Source: Breviolum minutum Mf 1.05b.01 (lineage: Eukaryota; Sar; Dinophyceae; Suessiales; Symbiodiniaceae). Taken from it: 64,000 bases of DNA. The notes below the pieces were generated by a model. It made no database searches, was not told the origin of the DNA, and worked only from the letters and a program-made list of their open reading frames with translations. Of this stretch, positions 1 through 10,237 are shown in pieces; the first letter of the stretch is position 1, and every line of letters begins with the position of its first letter. The stretch is taken from assembly GCA_000507305.1 (NCBI GenBank), contig DF239957.1, forward strand, positions 62,001 to 126,000. The letters run 5' to 3'. The translations under genes and the position numbers were made by a program.

Positions 1-687
1 AGGGCAGCCACCTAACGGTGCACCCACAAAATTGGGGGGTGCAATTCTGGTTTTTGACAAGCACTAAGTGAGCAAACCCAGAGTCGTTATATTCTCATTG
101 GATGTCAGAATGGTGAGTAGAGTTACCCACTTCATGGGCTATCACTATCCTTCACTCATACATGGTAGTTGCTCGTTGTTCAGTCCCTAAATCAAACAAC
201 TACCAGTACAGGCTTTGGATGACACAGCTCAGCGAGAACTAGGCTACCTTACTTGGCTCACCCCATGTAAAACAAGTCAAATCACCCCAGTAGTTGGATG
301 AAAAATTTTAGCATCCGGCCGGTGCTTTTCAGATGTTTATTCAGTTTCACTCCACGGTTAGGGCCCAAGTTGCATTGTGCCACCTGTGCCAACTGGGTTC
401 TGACGATAGCTCAATCCACGAAAGACAAGTGCACAACAATGGTCATTGCTGTTGTGCAAGGGCAATGGAAGGAGAGGATCAATCTCTGAGTGCCAAGTCA
501 AACCAGGCAACAACAGCAACATCCTAAAAGAACCTTGCATAGAACCCCTGTAGCCGTTTCATTGTGATGATTTCAAAGGGGGTCCTTTTTTGAAAATAGA
601 AACAAGAGAACAAAATTTTCCAAACCAAATTCCAGTCGATTTCACTTCTTTCACAACTTCAAATCCCCAGATCATTTCAAATCACTT

Positions 688-861
688 TCAGAGCCCGGAA
701 AGGCACAACTCTTGGACCTTCTCGGCTGCATCACTCGGGCTCAGCTCTCGCACAACCTTTCCATCCTGCAGCATCCACACCTGCTGGCGATCCTCGGTGA
801 ACTCCACAGCTTCACCGGCGTCGTTGCCATCCACATAGAAACCCAACTCGAAGTCGATTTT
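688..861 (-). CDS. C-terminal exon, unknown protein next to MORN fragments
   Basis: The minus strand reads 57 codons beginning IDFELGFYVDGNDAGEAVEF and ending in the stop at 688-690. The frame is acidic and soluble-looking, with no low complexity, which supports real coding. An internal AAG|GTCCAA site (exon edge at 718) could instead be a donor, so the stop may not be the natural end. The first 15 codons recur twice more at higher coordinates, around 940-985 and 1095-1140, inside a rearranged repeat. The family is not recognised. Proximity to MORN motifs suggests a MORN-containing protein, but that is inference. Confidence 0.5.
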   Translation of the reverse strand, partial: KIDFELGFYVDGNDAGEAVEFTEDRQQVWMLQDGKVVRELSPSDAAEKVQELCLSGL

Positions 862-1320
862 TTGGCGATGTCTGACGGCAAGAAGCACGGCAAGGGAGAG
901 TACACCCATGCCGACGGCACCTTCTACGTCGGAGTTACTGGAGTCGTTGCCATCCATGTAGAAACCCAACTCAAAGTCGATTGGCTTCCGACGGCGCCCT
1001 CTACGTAGGAGTTCCAAGACGACAAGAGGTACGGCAAAGGAAAATACACCTCACCTACGCCAGGCGCACTTTCCCTTGCCGTGCATCTTGCCGNGGAGTC
1101 GTTGCCATCCACGTTGAAACCCAACTCGAAGTCGATTGGCGACGTCTGACGGCAATCAGCACGGCAAGGGAGAGTACACCCATTCCGACGGCGAGGTCTA
1201 CGTCGGAGTTCCAAGACGACAAGAGGCACGGCCAAGGAAACTTTCCCTTGCCGTGCATCTTGCCGTGTTGTGGATCTCCCCGACGTAGACGTTGCCGTCA
1301 GGCCAGGTGCACATGGATGA
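815..1320. repeat. Scrambled MORN-repeat / IDFELG mosaic repeat
   Basis: Two kinds of segment alternate. On the plus strand, 868-937 reads a MORN repeat (SDGKKHGKGEYTHADGTFYV), and a near copy at 1143-1210 reads the same way but out of frame. On the minus strand, a segment encoding IDFELGF.VDGND occurs three times (about 815-861, 940-985, 1095-1140). A minus-strand MORN (DGNVYVGEIHN, then frameshifted GKMHGKGK) sits at about 1240-1312. The short block at 1068-1093 is repeated at 1241-1266. A single N at 1094 lies at one repeat junction. MORN repeats normally mediate membrane or cytoskeletal contacts, but these are broken and in opposite orientations, so no intact protein is encoded here. Confidence 0.6.
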
Positions 1321-1540
1321 GTCCTTTGGGGTCCGTCCGCACTTGTTCGCCTCCATCAACGCCCTCGAAGCGCTCGGAGCACAGCTGCAGCGTCGCCGTT
1401 CCTCCACTGCTCTTCGGCCAGACCAAAGCCGTTTCCATGTACTCCTTGGCCCTACTGACGCCGCCAACATGAATACTGGCGGCCTCAATGGAGATGACTG
1501 CGATGCGTGGTACTTTGAGCCACTTTGCTTGCGTGCATGT
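1311..1540 (-). CDS. Probable exon of the MORN-associated gene, frameshifted
   Basis: The minus strand is open from a possible acceptor near 1540 and reads KWLKVPRIAVISIEAASIHV and onward for about 75 codons. It then closes, while the frame one base over continues into the MORN sequence CTWPDGNVYVGEIHN. The switch lies near 1340. The stretch looks coding (mixed composition, no repeats). Either a short intron or a frameshift separates it from the MORN part. Product unknown; a partial or broken gene. Confidence 0.35.
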
Positions 1541-2417
1541 GCGACTTGGGTGACCCCTTGTTGAATTTGTAAGACAAAGCCTTTTGTGCACTCCACCTTC
1601 TTCTCACACATGGACTCCAACAACTGCGGAAACATTAATCAGCACTACCCGGTGCTTTGTAAGGAACGGAATGAAGTCTAAATACACTTTTCCAATAAGA
1701 GATTTTCTTGCGATCAAGCAATGATTGATTGTTCAACCCCATCCAGTTTTTAATATAAATCAAACTGCAAACATTCAAAAAAAACATACCGAAGGATCCA
1801 AAAACGGCAATTGCTGTAGCAGGCAATTTCCAAACCACCAAACCTCCGGTCACAGAAACTCTCCCTCGCACCTCGCTTCTGAAGCCGCGAGACTCCGATA
1901 CCTTTCAGGCGAGTGGGTTGTTGGTGGTTGCTGCGATTTTTTTTTAAAGCCCACATTCCCATGACAAGGGTAAAGATGTAAAGCATATCAGGAAAAATAT
2001 CCAAACCATTTATCTACAAAGTTCGGGGTTTTGCACATCACAGGAAGGCATGTTCTGCCTGGGCTTCCGGGTGCACACTCATTTTAAGTCACAGAATTGT
2101 CGGAAAACCCTTCTTGCCTACGAGCCTTAGAATCGCCAGGTAATTTGCTCAGCCCAAAAAAAAAAAGCGTTGCACTGCAAAAGGTTTTTGCGTAAGAAGC
2201 GGCAAAGGTTGGTGAAAAAACTTGGTGGTCAAAAAAGGCTGATGTCAAAGCTTCGCTGAAAATGGAATGCGCAGTCGCCACATAGCTCCAAAGGAAATGT
2301 CATCTTTCCAATAAATTCTGGATATGCAATCACTCATGGTGACGGATGAAACGCCATCGGCCCTACGAAGGTTCCAGAAGATTGCCAAAGAAACTTCTCT
2401 GAAGCTCTGAAGTTTAC

Positions 2418-2576
2418 AGTAAGACTCAACACTTCCAGCCCCCCTCGGCACATCCCATCCCGCCTGCAGTGGCAAAACCGGGGCAGTACTGGTCACGGGG
2501 TGCCGGTCGTCCTGAGGCCACTTGGCGGCCAGCGACAGTTTGCAATGGAGCTGGTGGGTGAAGTTGCTTGAAATAC
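2418..2576 (-). CDS. Internal exon, unknown protein
   Basis: Minus-strand exon of 159 nt between an acceptor (GGAATTTCAG|GTATTT) and a donor (TCTTACT|GTAAAC). It encodes about 52 residues starting ISSNFTHQLHCKLSLAAKWP, then a Pro/Val-rich stretch ending GSVESY. Composition and clean splice sites support coding. It is isolated: no partner exon was identified within 1 kb. No family recognised. Confidence 0.5.
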
Positions 2577-2619
2577 CTGAAATTCCTAGGGTGACAATGT
2601 CACTCAAGGTATTTCACGA

Positions 2620-5600
2620 ATCTATAGAAAAATACTGCCACTTTTTGCTGTGTAGCGGGTCTTTACCATTTTGAGAATGCTGAAAAAAATTCTGAGATCG
2701 GTCGAGCAAACACTGTGCAAACATGCAGTGTGTGATTTGAAAAACGCCGGTTCGTAAATCTCAATTTGACACACATACTTCCCATAAACTTAATATCCGG
2801 GGTCAGGTCTTAAAAGCAAGTCCCGAACCGCTTATTTTCATTTGCGCAAGTTTAATTCGGAATGGTTCCTCTTTCTGTCTATCACACCAGCCAGTTGTTG
2901 GAGAGCTGCTCGTTCGTTTGAATCAGACTTCTTTCTTTTCCAGTTTCCCCTCGCTTTTGCTGTGGAAGGAGCAACGTGATAAAGAAGTGGTTGTAAAGGG
3001 GCGCAGCATCAAAATCCATTTGTTTGAATGTTGGAAGGCCTTTTGTAAAGGGGTGCAAGACTTTCACAAAAGTGCTTGGTGCAACTCGGCCCGAAGCCGA
3101 TGCGTCCATGTCTAGTGAGCAAAATAAACCCGTGCCATTGCAAACTGGAAAGTTCCTGTAAATTTTCTTCAGGTCGTTCTGGGAATTTCACTCTTCAATG
3201 ACTATACCGTATCCATGTCTTCTGCTCATTTCTATCCCGTGAACCAGTTGGGGTTTATGTCACTATAATTTATAGCACTCCCCCAAATATTTTTGCCACA
3301 GCCCCAGCCTCCCGAGCCAAGCGCGAGGCCGGGGCCTGATTGGTAGGATAAGAAGCTTCAGCAAACAGAAATTTCATGTAGCAGTGTTAAGCATATGTCC
3401 AGCAGCTGGGGATAAACAACCCATCTTTTTTTTCCATACAGCTATTGTTTTCTTTGGGCTTCCTTGGATTTGCTTCATTGAAACAAGGTTACTGTACAAA
3501 TCATCATTGAGGTGACAACCTCCTTAAGACTTGTGTGTAACATCTTCTCTCAAGCTTTCCTCAGCACCATTGGCGCCTTCACAAACCCGGGAAGCAGCGA
3601 GGAACCTAGCGAACCAGTTGAAGTTGTGGGATACTTGCAACAAGCTTGAGTATATACTACCGGTAGTTGGCGATTTCAGGAGTTTCAACCCTCTTGAAAA
3701 AGTGAGTCAAAGAGAACTCTTGCTCAAGTAGAGGTGCAAATAGAAATGATTAAACGTCGTGAGCTTATATATGATCCGGGGTTTGCACAAGGGTGACTTT
3801 AAGTGTGTAAAAAGGGATCACAAGGCACCAGCCAATTTAGCTTGAGAAATTCTTCACTAGTCGAAGACTCTAAGCCCCAATTTGGAGGCTGCAATGGCCA
3901 CCCCGGATTCATAACAAGAGTTGCGTTCATTCAAGACTAATCTCAAGGTGATGTGCACATAATCGAAGGCTAGCCCTTTGAAAGCAAAGAAAGATACTCG
4001 TGCCACCTTTCACACCATTACTATCCATTACTGATGTCTGGGTACCCTTATCCGGCTGATACGAAAGGCGCCCGAAACTGCACGGCTTTTCAGGATTTGG
4101 TCATTCGCCCCATTATTGCTGTATAGACTAACCCTTCACTTGAAGCAAAGTCCGAGGTGTTTTGACTCTCAGGGTTTTATCACCCGGAATGATACCTGAG
4201 CAGTGGAACCCAAACCCGTGTAGCAACTCGTTTCAAAGAGTTGGTTGATACACCCTTTAGTCATCCAAAATCATGAATCGTAGACTTCTACTATGTCATC
4301 AGCTGGAAAATGCCCAATTGAAAAGACGTGAAAAAGGAAACAAAGACATCAGAATATGACGACAACAACAACAACAAGAACAAGAACAAGAACAAGAAGA
4401 AGAAGAAGAACAACAACAACAACAGGAGGAGGATTTGGACAGGAAAGAGGAACTTGCTCCAACCCAACTCAACTGATCTCAGAATTTTGCATGTTTTTTT
4501 TCGGACTTGGTGTCAACCCAGTCTTCGTTGGGGCGGCACATTTCACCACCCCAGAAACATCGACATCAATCGGCATTTCGGATCAACTTGAGAATTCACT
4601 CACAGAAACCCTGTATAAATCTCTATGTGTATACTGTCTATACCACATATGATATATAAGATCTATGATTTATTTACGTAGATATACAACCATTATTTTG
4701 ACCTGATGGGAATCTTTATGGCGGAAAGATTGCTTTTGATGAATACCCAATCCCGTGAACATGAAATCTCGCAACTGATTTGCAGGTGGCTTCAGTTCCT
4801 TTTGTACATCTGGGTGAACAAAACGATACTGAACTACCATGGTTGAGACACATCAACCTGAGCTTTGACCCTCTGTGGCTCCCAGCAAAAATCTCTGGCG
4901 ATTCATACTTAATAAACAAATAACAAGCAGAAGACGAAGAAGAAGAATAGAAACAGCAGTAATACTAGAAAAGACCAGTACCCAAACTGCTAGTAGGAAG
5001 AATACCCCAAGTTCACAAATGCCTGGCAGTCTGGCAAACTTTGGCCGGACCAAAAGAACGGGGGGGCGGGGCTCTGTTTGCACTTCATTTCCTTGGAGGT
5101 CAAACAAATACACGGGACTGGCTTGCGGGACCAAAGTAGGGAATTACCCTGGTTGTGAATAAACACCTTTCTCTCATAGTCTCACATTGTGGTTAGAGTT
5201 CAACTGTACTTTACCACCCTATTCATTGAGGATCATGGAGGCCTGCCATATAGAGGCGAGCAATGTTGGTGAACACAAATGCACTTTTTGGACACGGTTA
5301 AGCCTTATACAACACTTCGGAACAATTTGTGATAAATGCCCACCGCTATTCTGGTTTGACAACCAGCTCATTTGAAGTCATCTATGACTTTGAGGATAAA
5401 TGTGGTGCCTTGGAAGCACCGGTTGGCTTTCTGGCAGCTTTGGCCAATGTCAGATTGCGCAGGGCAAAACTTCAAAGAAGATTTGTACAATGAAGCTGCC
5501 CGTTGAATACTCAATCTCTTCAAGCCTCATTCAAAATCCTGACTGTTGTGATAAAATGGAATGCCGAAAGGGCGCAACGACTTACATTTTTCTGGAAAAA

Positions 5601-6180
5601 AATCAGATTACTTCACCGCCACATTGGTCACAAGGAATCTGGTTGAACTTTTCATGACCACAGAAATTGGTTTCCCTAGGATTGCTGGCCACGGAACAAT
5701 TCTTTCGCTCGGAAAATGATTTCTAAAAGTCGGGTACCCCAAAATTACAAGGTTTCATTCTTATGGCCCTTGTACATCTGGTAAGGAAAACGAGATGCTT
5801 TGGGAGCCTCTGTCGATATTAACAGTTTTTTGCTCCATTGTATACACGCACACCTCTGAAATTGCACATGGAGAAGACTTCGTTTGGCAAATACAGTACA
5901 TACTGTTTCCAAAGCATGAAATGTTGTCTACGATTCAATTCCCAGGGCTCAGCTCGTGAGGCTTGATATCCATAAACAAAAACGAAAGACCCAGCTCATC
6001 TCCCCTTGGCATCTCTTGGCACAGCGCCAGCAGAGTTCAATCTTGCAACATAGCCTGCACACACCCAGAACTGTCCTTTTGATGCCTTGTTGAACTTGAT
6101 AATACATATCATCTATATATGGTTGCACTGTATGGATATTTACATCGTTATATCATGTTATATCATATATTGTGGATACT
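2620..6180. other. Stretch without supportable genes
   Basis: Apart from a CAA/AAG-type microsatellite at about 4357-4428, this 3.6 kb shows only short ORFs of random appearance. I found no pair of splice sites framing convincing coding sequence. Around 4620-4690 and 6100-6200 it is AT-rich with short TATATA runs. Small exons could have been missed. Confidence 0.4.
4357..4428. repeat. Purine-rich trinucleotide microsatellite
   Basis: Imperfect run of ACA, AGA and AAG triplets (CAACAA..AAGAACAAG..AAGAAG..CAACAA..GGAGGAGG). It produces artificial poly-Asn, poly-Thr and poly-Lys ORFs on the plus strand. Not coding. Confidence 0.85.
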
Positions 6181-6209
6181 AATGTATATATAGCCCCTAT
6201 CGGCACAGG

Positions 6210-6457
6210 GGTCACTTGCAACCCTGCCGAACGGTCACCTGGGACCCTACCCCCTCAAACCACTTAAACCGGTCACTTGCGGCCCTACCTCTTTTTGCTG
6301 CGTGGGCCACGCAAAACAAGCCACGGTCACTTGCGACCCTACCGACTCCAACAACGGAAAGTACAAGGCGGTCACTTGCAACCCTACCCGCGCAGATAGG
6401 TAGGGTCACAAGCGACTACTTTTTTTCAACTGAAAAGTACTCACTTGCGACCCTACC
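6210..6457. repeat. Array of a 19-nt motif with unlike spacers
   Basis: The motif GGTCACTTGCGACCCTACC or a close variant occurs at 6210-6228, 6233-6251, 6271-6289, 6325-6343, 6370-6388 and 6439-6457. One inverted copy lies at 6399-6417. Spacers are 4 to about 35 nt, differ in sequence and length, and include the four adjacent bases after copy one. Variation is concentrated at the central positions. It looks like a family of short dispersed repeats rather than a tandem satellite. It yields repetitive peptides (GRVASDR) on the minus strand, but I do not regard these as a protein. Confidence 0.75.
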
Positions 6458-6473
6458 CCCCTACCCACACACA

Positions 6474-6600
6474 CCTTTAGGCTTAGACTGGGGGGGCTGG
6501 GGTTTAGGGTGGGGACTGGGTGGGGGAAGGGCTGGGCAGTAACAGAGCAAGACCGCAGCCAAACATATGTAAAGGCATCCTTTAGGCCTAGACTGGGGGT
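6474..6600. repeat. G-rich tract between two copies of a 20-nt repeat
   Basis: CCTTTAGGCYTAGACTGGGGG occurs at about 6473-6492 and again at about 6578-6597. Between them lies a run of G-tracts (6488-6540) containing one TTTAGGG heptamer. The tract has several GGG runs spaced closely enough to form a G-quadruplex. One heptamer is not evidence of a telomere. Confidence 0.55.
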
Positions 6601-6724
6601 GCATTTGACACATTTAGGAGCCATGAAAACCAATCTCAAAAATCATTCGAACAATCAGACCTCCCCGCCATGAGCCTCAAAACTGCCCTCCAAGCGCCAT
6701 GAAGAGGGCCATCCCGCCTCAAAC

Positions 6725-6792
6725 GAAGTCCGATGAGGAGAGGAGTGAGGGCGGTTGCATCTCTATGTTTTCCAATGCTTGTGCGACCATTT
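6725..6792 (-). CDS. Small exon, unknown protein
   Basis: Minus-strand exon between acceptor ATTTTCCAG|AAATGG and donor GACTTC|GTTTGA. In the preferred frame it reads 22 residues, beginning MVAQALENIEMQPPSLLSSS. A second open frame overlaps it and continues to another possible donor at about 6660, so frame and 3' limit are uncertain. It lies just downstream of the 19-nt repeat array. No family recognised. Confidence 0.4.
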
Positions 6793-6849
6793 CTGGAAAA
6801 TGATTCCCAAATTTTGATTTTTGAGCATGAAGGGTGATTCGTCATCCCC

Positions 6850-8600
6850 AAATGTATGGATCTTGTGGATGGAGGGGGGGCACCTCTCTACCAGAAGGTA
6901 GATCAAAAGATAATGTAGAAACAAAGCCGTTTTGCAAGCTATTGGGAGACTCCTTCCCCCACAGGTTTGTTAGGGTTTTGTCAAGCACCACCATCCCCTA
7001 TCAAGATTGAATCATCCTTGCAGGTGAACCCACAGGTCAAGTGAGTGAATCAGATTCAGCACTGCCTCATTGCAGTGCTTCAAACGTTTGAGCAACGTCC
7101 ATTCGATTCTCTTCATCAAATGATTGTCATGGGTGTGATTGTTTTGCGTGTTCATCAATTTCTGATGCCCCTGGAAGCTGAAGGGTTTCAGAACCTAAGT
7201 ACTGTTTTAGGTGGAAATCCTCCGTCAAACGGGATGAAGAAATTCAGTGTAGAATTGAAAGATTTGTGGATCATGGATCGCCTAACACTACATCCGTTCA
7301 ACCAAATGAGACTCTGTTCAATTCATTTGATGGGTCATCCCATTGAAAAACTGGCTGTGCAAACAAAAGAAAAAACAAATCATCCCTGGAAGCATGTATC
7401 ATCTGCAAGAAATCACGCAAAAGCATCAAATGTCTGGCTAAACATGCCCAGTACCCTGCACTGTTAGGTTAACCTATACATTGTTCCGCCCAAAGATCAG
7501 TGCCTCATTGGTTGCCAAGTGCACCGATGGACGTTGGGATGGCAAGTCCTTCCAGAAAGCCGGAGGCAGCACTTGAATTGTCACGGCAAAGCCATTGCTG
7601 GCCTATGTTTCATTGAATGGACTAACAAGCTACCTTGAACTGTATCCGCTTAGGATCTAGAATTGAATGCATTCACTTTAGAAAGATTTAAATACGTTCA
7701 AACAGATATGATATGATGACATGATATTGCCATCTGACATCATGGCTGTAATTTTCCCTTAAGCAAATCACATGGAGTTAGAAGACCAGCAAATCCTCCT
7801 GAGGCCCGTCGCATCTTTTCAGCATCTTTCAATGTTGCATTGGGAGCGTCAGCACAGGTGAGGCTCGCACTGTTTGCTGGTGGTGGGATATTCCCCAAGA
7901 ACCTTTATTGGTTCAAGTCGTTGGCCACCCATTCTTGGGGCACATTTTTGTTGAAATAAGCGATGATCGCTACAAATTCCAGTGGAACCTTGCAGTGGCC
8001 CACCCTTTTTCCAACGGCTACAAAGCATTTTCACCCAGGGCGTTCGACCCGTTCAATGCCAACTTGGCTCTGGCAGACATCGGATGTCAGTCTTGTGGGG
8101 TCAGTGTTGGTTGCCCGATATGTCTACAGGGCACTCCTTTTAATACAGCATTGCTTGGATTTTAGAGTTCGCTTCTCATTGTTCCTCAGGGCTTGCTCGA
8201 CCAGAATGATCCAGAAATGGCCCGAAAAAGGGGCGAACTTCAGACCTTCGCGGTTTGCAAGAGCGCGTTTTTGAAGTGGTAATGCAGCACCGTGCCAAGT
8301 CATTCAACGTCGCTAGAGCACGCCCAGCAAGGGGGACAAAGACGACAGAAATCCAGGCCTTGGGGAGTAACAACCGCACCCAAAATTATCCTGCTCAGAT
8401 AGCCGACGTTCTTTATACGAGACAACCTACATACCCCTAGGTGTTAACCGTGAATTGCATCTGGTGGAAGGTTGTGACTGAAAAACTGACTGCTACTGTG
8501 TATTTAACGTAAATAGGACAGGACGTCTACTCATATTCGTAACTCCCAAGCCTTGGTAAATTTCGTAAAGCACGCGAAGAAACAGCAACATGATCACCCA
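6850..8600. other. Stretch without a supportable gene
   Basis: The longest plus-strand ORF of the region (7045-7467, 140 codons) has no splice context or recognisable motif. Overlapping frames include a short Cys-containing run near 7390 that vaguely resembles a zinc knuckle. I see no conserved element here that I can name. Confidence 0.35.
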
Positions 8601-8605
8601 TTGGC

Positions 8606-8819
8606 TCATGAATCTAGTACCATGAACAAAAAGATTCCACCCTTAGCAAAAACAAAAACAATCAAAAACAACTGGGCAAATCTGGGTGGCTTCACAATGT
8701 AGACGGCACTGGTGGTCAATACGACAAGCATCACCATCTGAATCGCTTGCATCTGAACAGCACCCAACATGGTGCCTTGGTTCATTCTCAACCGAAAAAG
8801 CATGTAGAACATCACAAAG
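8606..8819 (-). CDS. Terminal exon of a multi-pass membrane protein
   Basis: The minus strand is open for 70 codons from a possible acceptor (GCACGTCAG|CTTTGT) to a stop at 8606-8608. The sequence is strongly hydrophobic. It has about three membrane-spanning stretches: FVMFYMLFRLRM at the start, MQMVMLVV..SAVYIV-like residues in the middle (about residues 20-42), and FAQLFLIVFVFA followed by GGIFLFMVL at the end. Short charged loops (KPPR) separate them. This fits the C-terminal end of an integral membrane protein. Family and transported substrate, if any, cannot be named. Confidence 0.5.
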
Positions 8820-8934
8820 CTGACGTGCAAATGTCATTTTAAAACGGGATTCCCATACCACAGGGACCACCATTTCATGAAAAGGGTTTGGTCGAGCATC
8901 ATGAAGTCACTCAGTCCATGACAACTCCTACAAC

Positions 8935-9150
8935 TGAACTAAGAAAGGCAGACGTGTGACACTAAAAAGTTCAAAACTGTATTGAATGAAGCCAAAGATA
9001 CAAGAGTCAATGTAATTTGTGTGGTACCACTTGCCAAAGACATTGGCTCTGAATATGATACCCACGCATTCACTCTGCCTTTTTCGCAAACAGAACTGGA
9101 AGGTCGCTTCAGGCCACTGGGAATGCGTTTGATTGAAACCTGCACTGCTC
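8935..9150 (-). CDS. Coding-like segment, frame uncertain
   Basis: Two minus-strand frames are open here. One starts after GCAGTGCAG and reads VSIKRIPSGLKRPSSSVCEK. The other reads FNQTHSQWPEATFQFCLRKR. A plus-strand frame is open too (MNEAKDTRVNVICVV..). The acceptor and strand bias favour minus, but which frame is real cannot be settled by eye. Product unknown. Confidence 0.25.
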
Positions 9151-9750
9151 ACGTCATGCAAATTGACACATCCACCGTGAAGGAAAATGCGTGCCAAGTG
9201 TGTTTGGGGTCAGTCAGTTCACAAATTTCATGGCAATGTTATCTGGCAAAGCATCTGTGTGTGTGTGCAAAAAACAAAAAGCTTCGAGTGCTTCTGAACC
9301 TTGACTGTTCTATGACAAGCATCATGTCTGGGTAAGTAACTAACCAGGTAAGCGGTTTGGCGTAGGCGACTTCTTGCTTTACTAGTCCAAGTGTGATATA
9401 GTCTTCTCGTCCATCCTTTCAACCAACCGATGCCAAAACCTAATAATCATTCCCAAACAACCAATTTCGGCTGTTACGGAGCTCAACCGTTCATTCAGAA
9501 AGTGTCAAAGTCACCATTCAGGAGAAAAGTGGACCAATGCCCCATGCAATGGTTATGTTTGGGCAGCTCAGAGCAAATCCCTAAAATATCTTAACACTGC
9601 TTTAGTCATCCCAATCCAGAAAAATGGGAGGGCTGGAAGGGATGTTGTCTGGTCAGCTAGGGACTAAGGGAACCTAGCTGACCTATATCTATATCCCGTC
9701 TTTCACCCTCCCTTGGACATAAGATGATCGTATTAACAGCAACGTCGCAC

Positions 9751-9938
9751 GAAGGTCAAGCTTAGAATTAGGGAATCCATGCCTTGAGGGTTCCCTCTGA
9801 ATCTTTAAAAATTCCAGATTAGATGGCTTCAGGAAATCTCCAATAACTGCTGAGACACGGATCTCTTCACAGCTTTCCTCTTCCCCAGGATTGGTGCACG
9901 AGGCTAAGGTAGGTTCCAAGTCTAAGGCATCATCGTAG
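9751..9938 (-). CDS. Internal exon, acidic protein segment
   Basis: Minus-strand exon between acceptor AAAACCACAG|CTACGATG and a possible donor GACCTTC|GTGCGA. It reads YDDALDLEPTLASCTNPGEE and then ESCEEIRVSAVIGDFLKPSN. The acidic, mixed composition looks coding. The upstream codons (CQNHS) also stay open, so the exon could begin a little earlier. No family recognised. Confidence 0.45.
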
Positions 9939-10162
9939 CTGTGGTTTTGGCAGCGCAAAGAAAAAGCACAGCCTTTCAATATGCAAGCCTGCACTCAGGG
10001 AAGAGCACCGTGGGTAAAACAAGTTTGGATGAAACCGTGAAACCACAAGCAACTCCCAGGCACAAATCCAATCTACGTATAACCAGGGCACATGTTGCTG
10101 AAGCTAGGCATGTTATGGGCGTCTTGAGTGATTGTTTGCCCTGAAGGAAGCAAGATCACCAC

Positions 10163-10237
10163 CTGCTTACAACTGGAGAAGCTGGGCAAGTGAAGCACGT
10201 GCCTCATCGACGAGCTCCAGATTTCCGCACTGGCAAC
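10163..10237 (-). CDS. Internal exon, possible coiled coil
   Basis: Minus-strand exon with acceptor CCGCTTGGAG|GTTGCC and donor AAGCAG|GTGGTG, phase 0 at both ends (25 codons, starting VASAEIWSSSMRHVLHLPSF). A shorter alternative begins after GAGGTTGCCAG in another frame and reads CGNLELVDEARASLAQLLQ, which has better heptad character. One of the two is likely real; splice strength does not decide. Product unknown. Confidence 0.45.

Noticed and set aside
545-570. Dinoflagellate spliced-leader relic
   Set aside because: TGTAGCCGTTTCATT shares only a few bases with the SL; no convincing full or partial SL was seen on either strand.
6210-6457. CRISPR array
   Set aside because: Spacers are of very uneven length, one repeat is inverted, the repeats vary, and the context is a eukaryotic nuclear genome without cas genes.
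6495-6503. Telomeric repeat
   Set aside because: Only one TTTAGGG heptamer is present inside a general G-rich tract.
7045-7467. 140-codon plus-strand ORF
   Set aside because: No recognisable motif, no splice context and wrong strand for the region; length alone is weak evidence in this composition.
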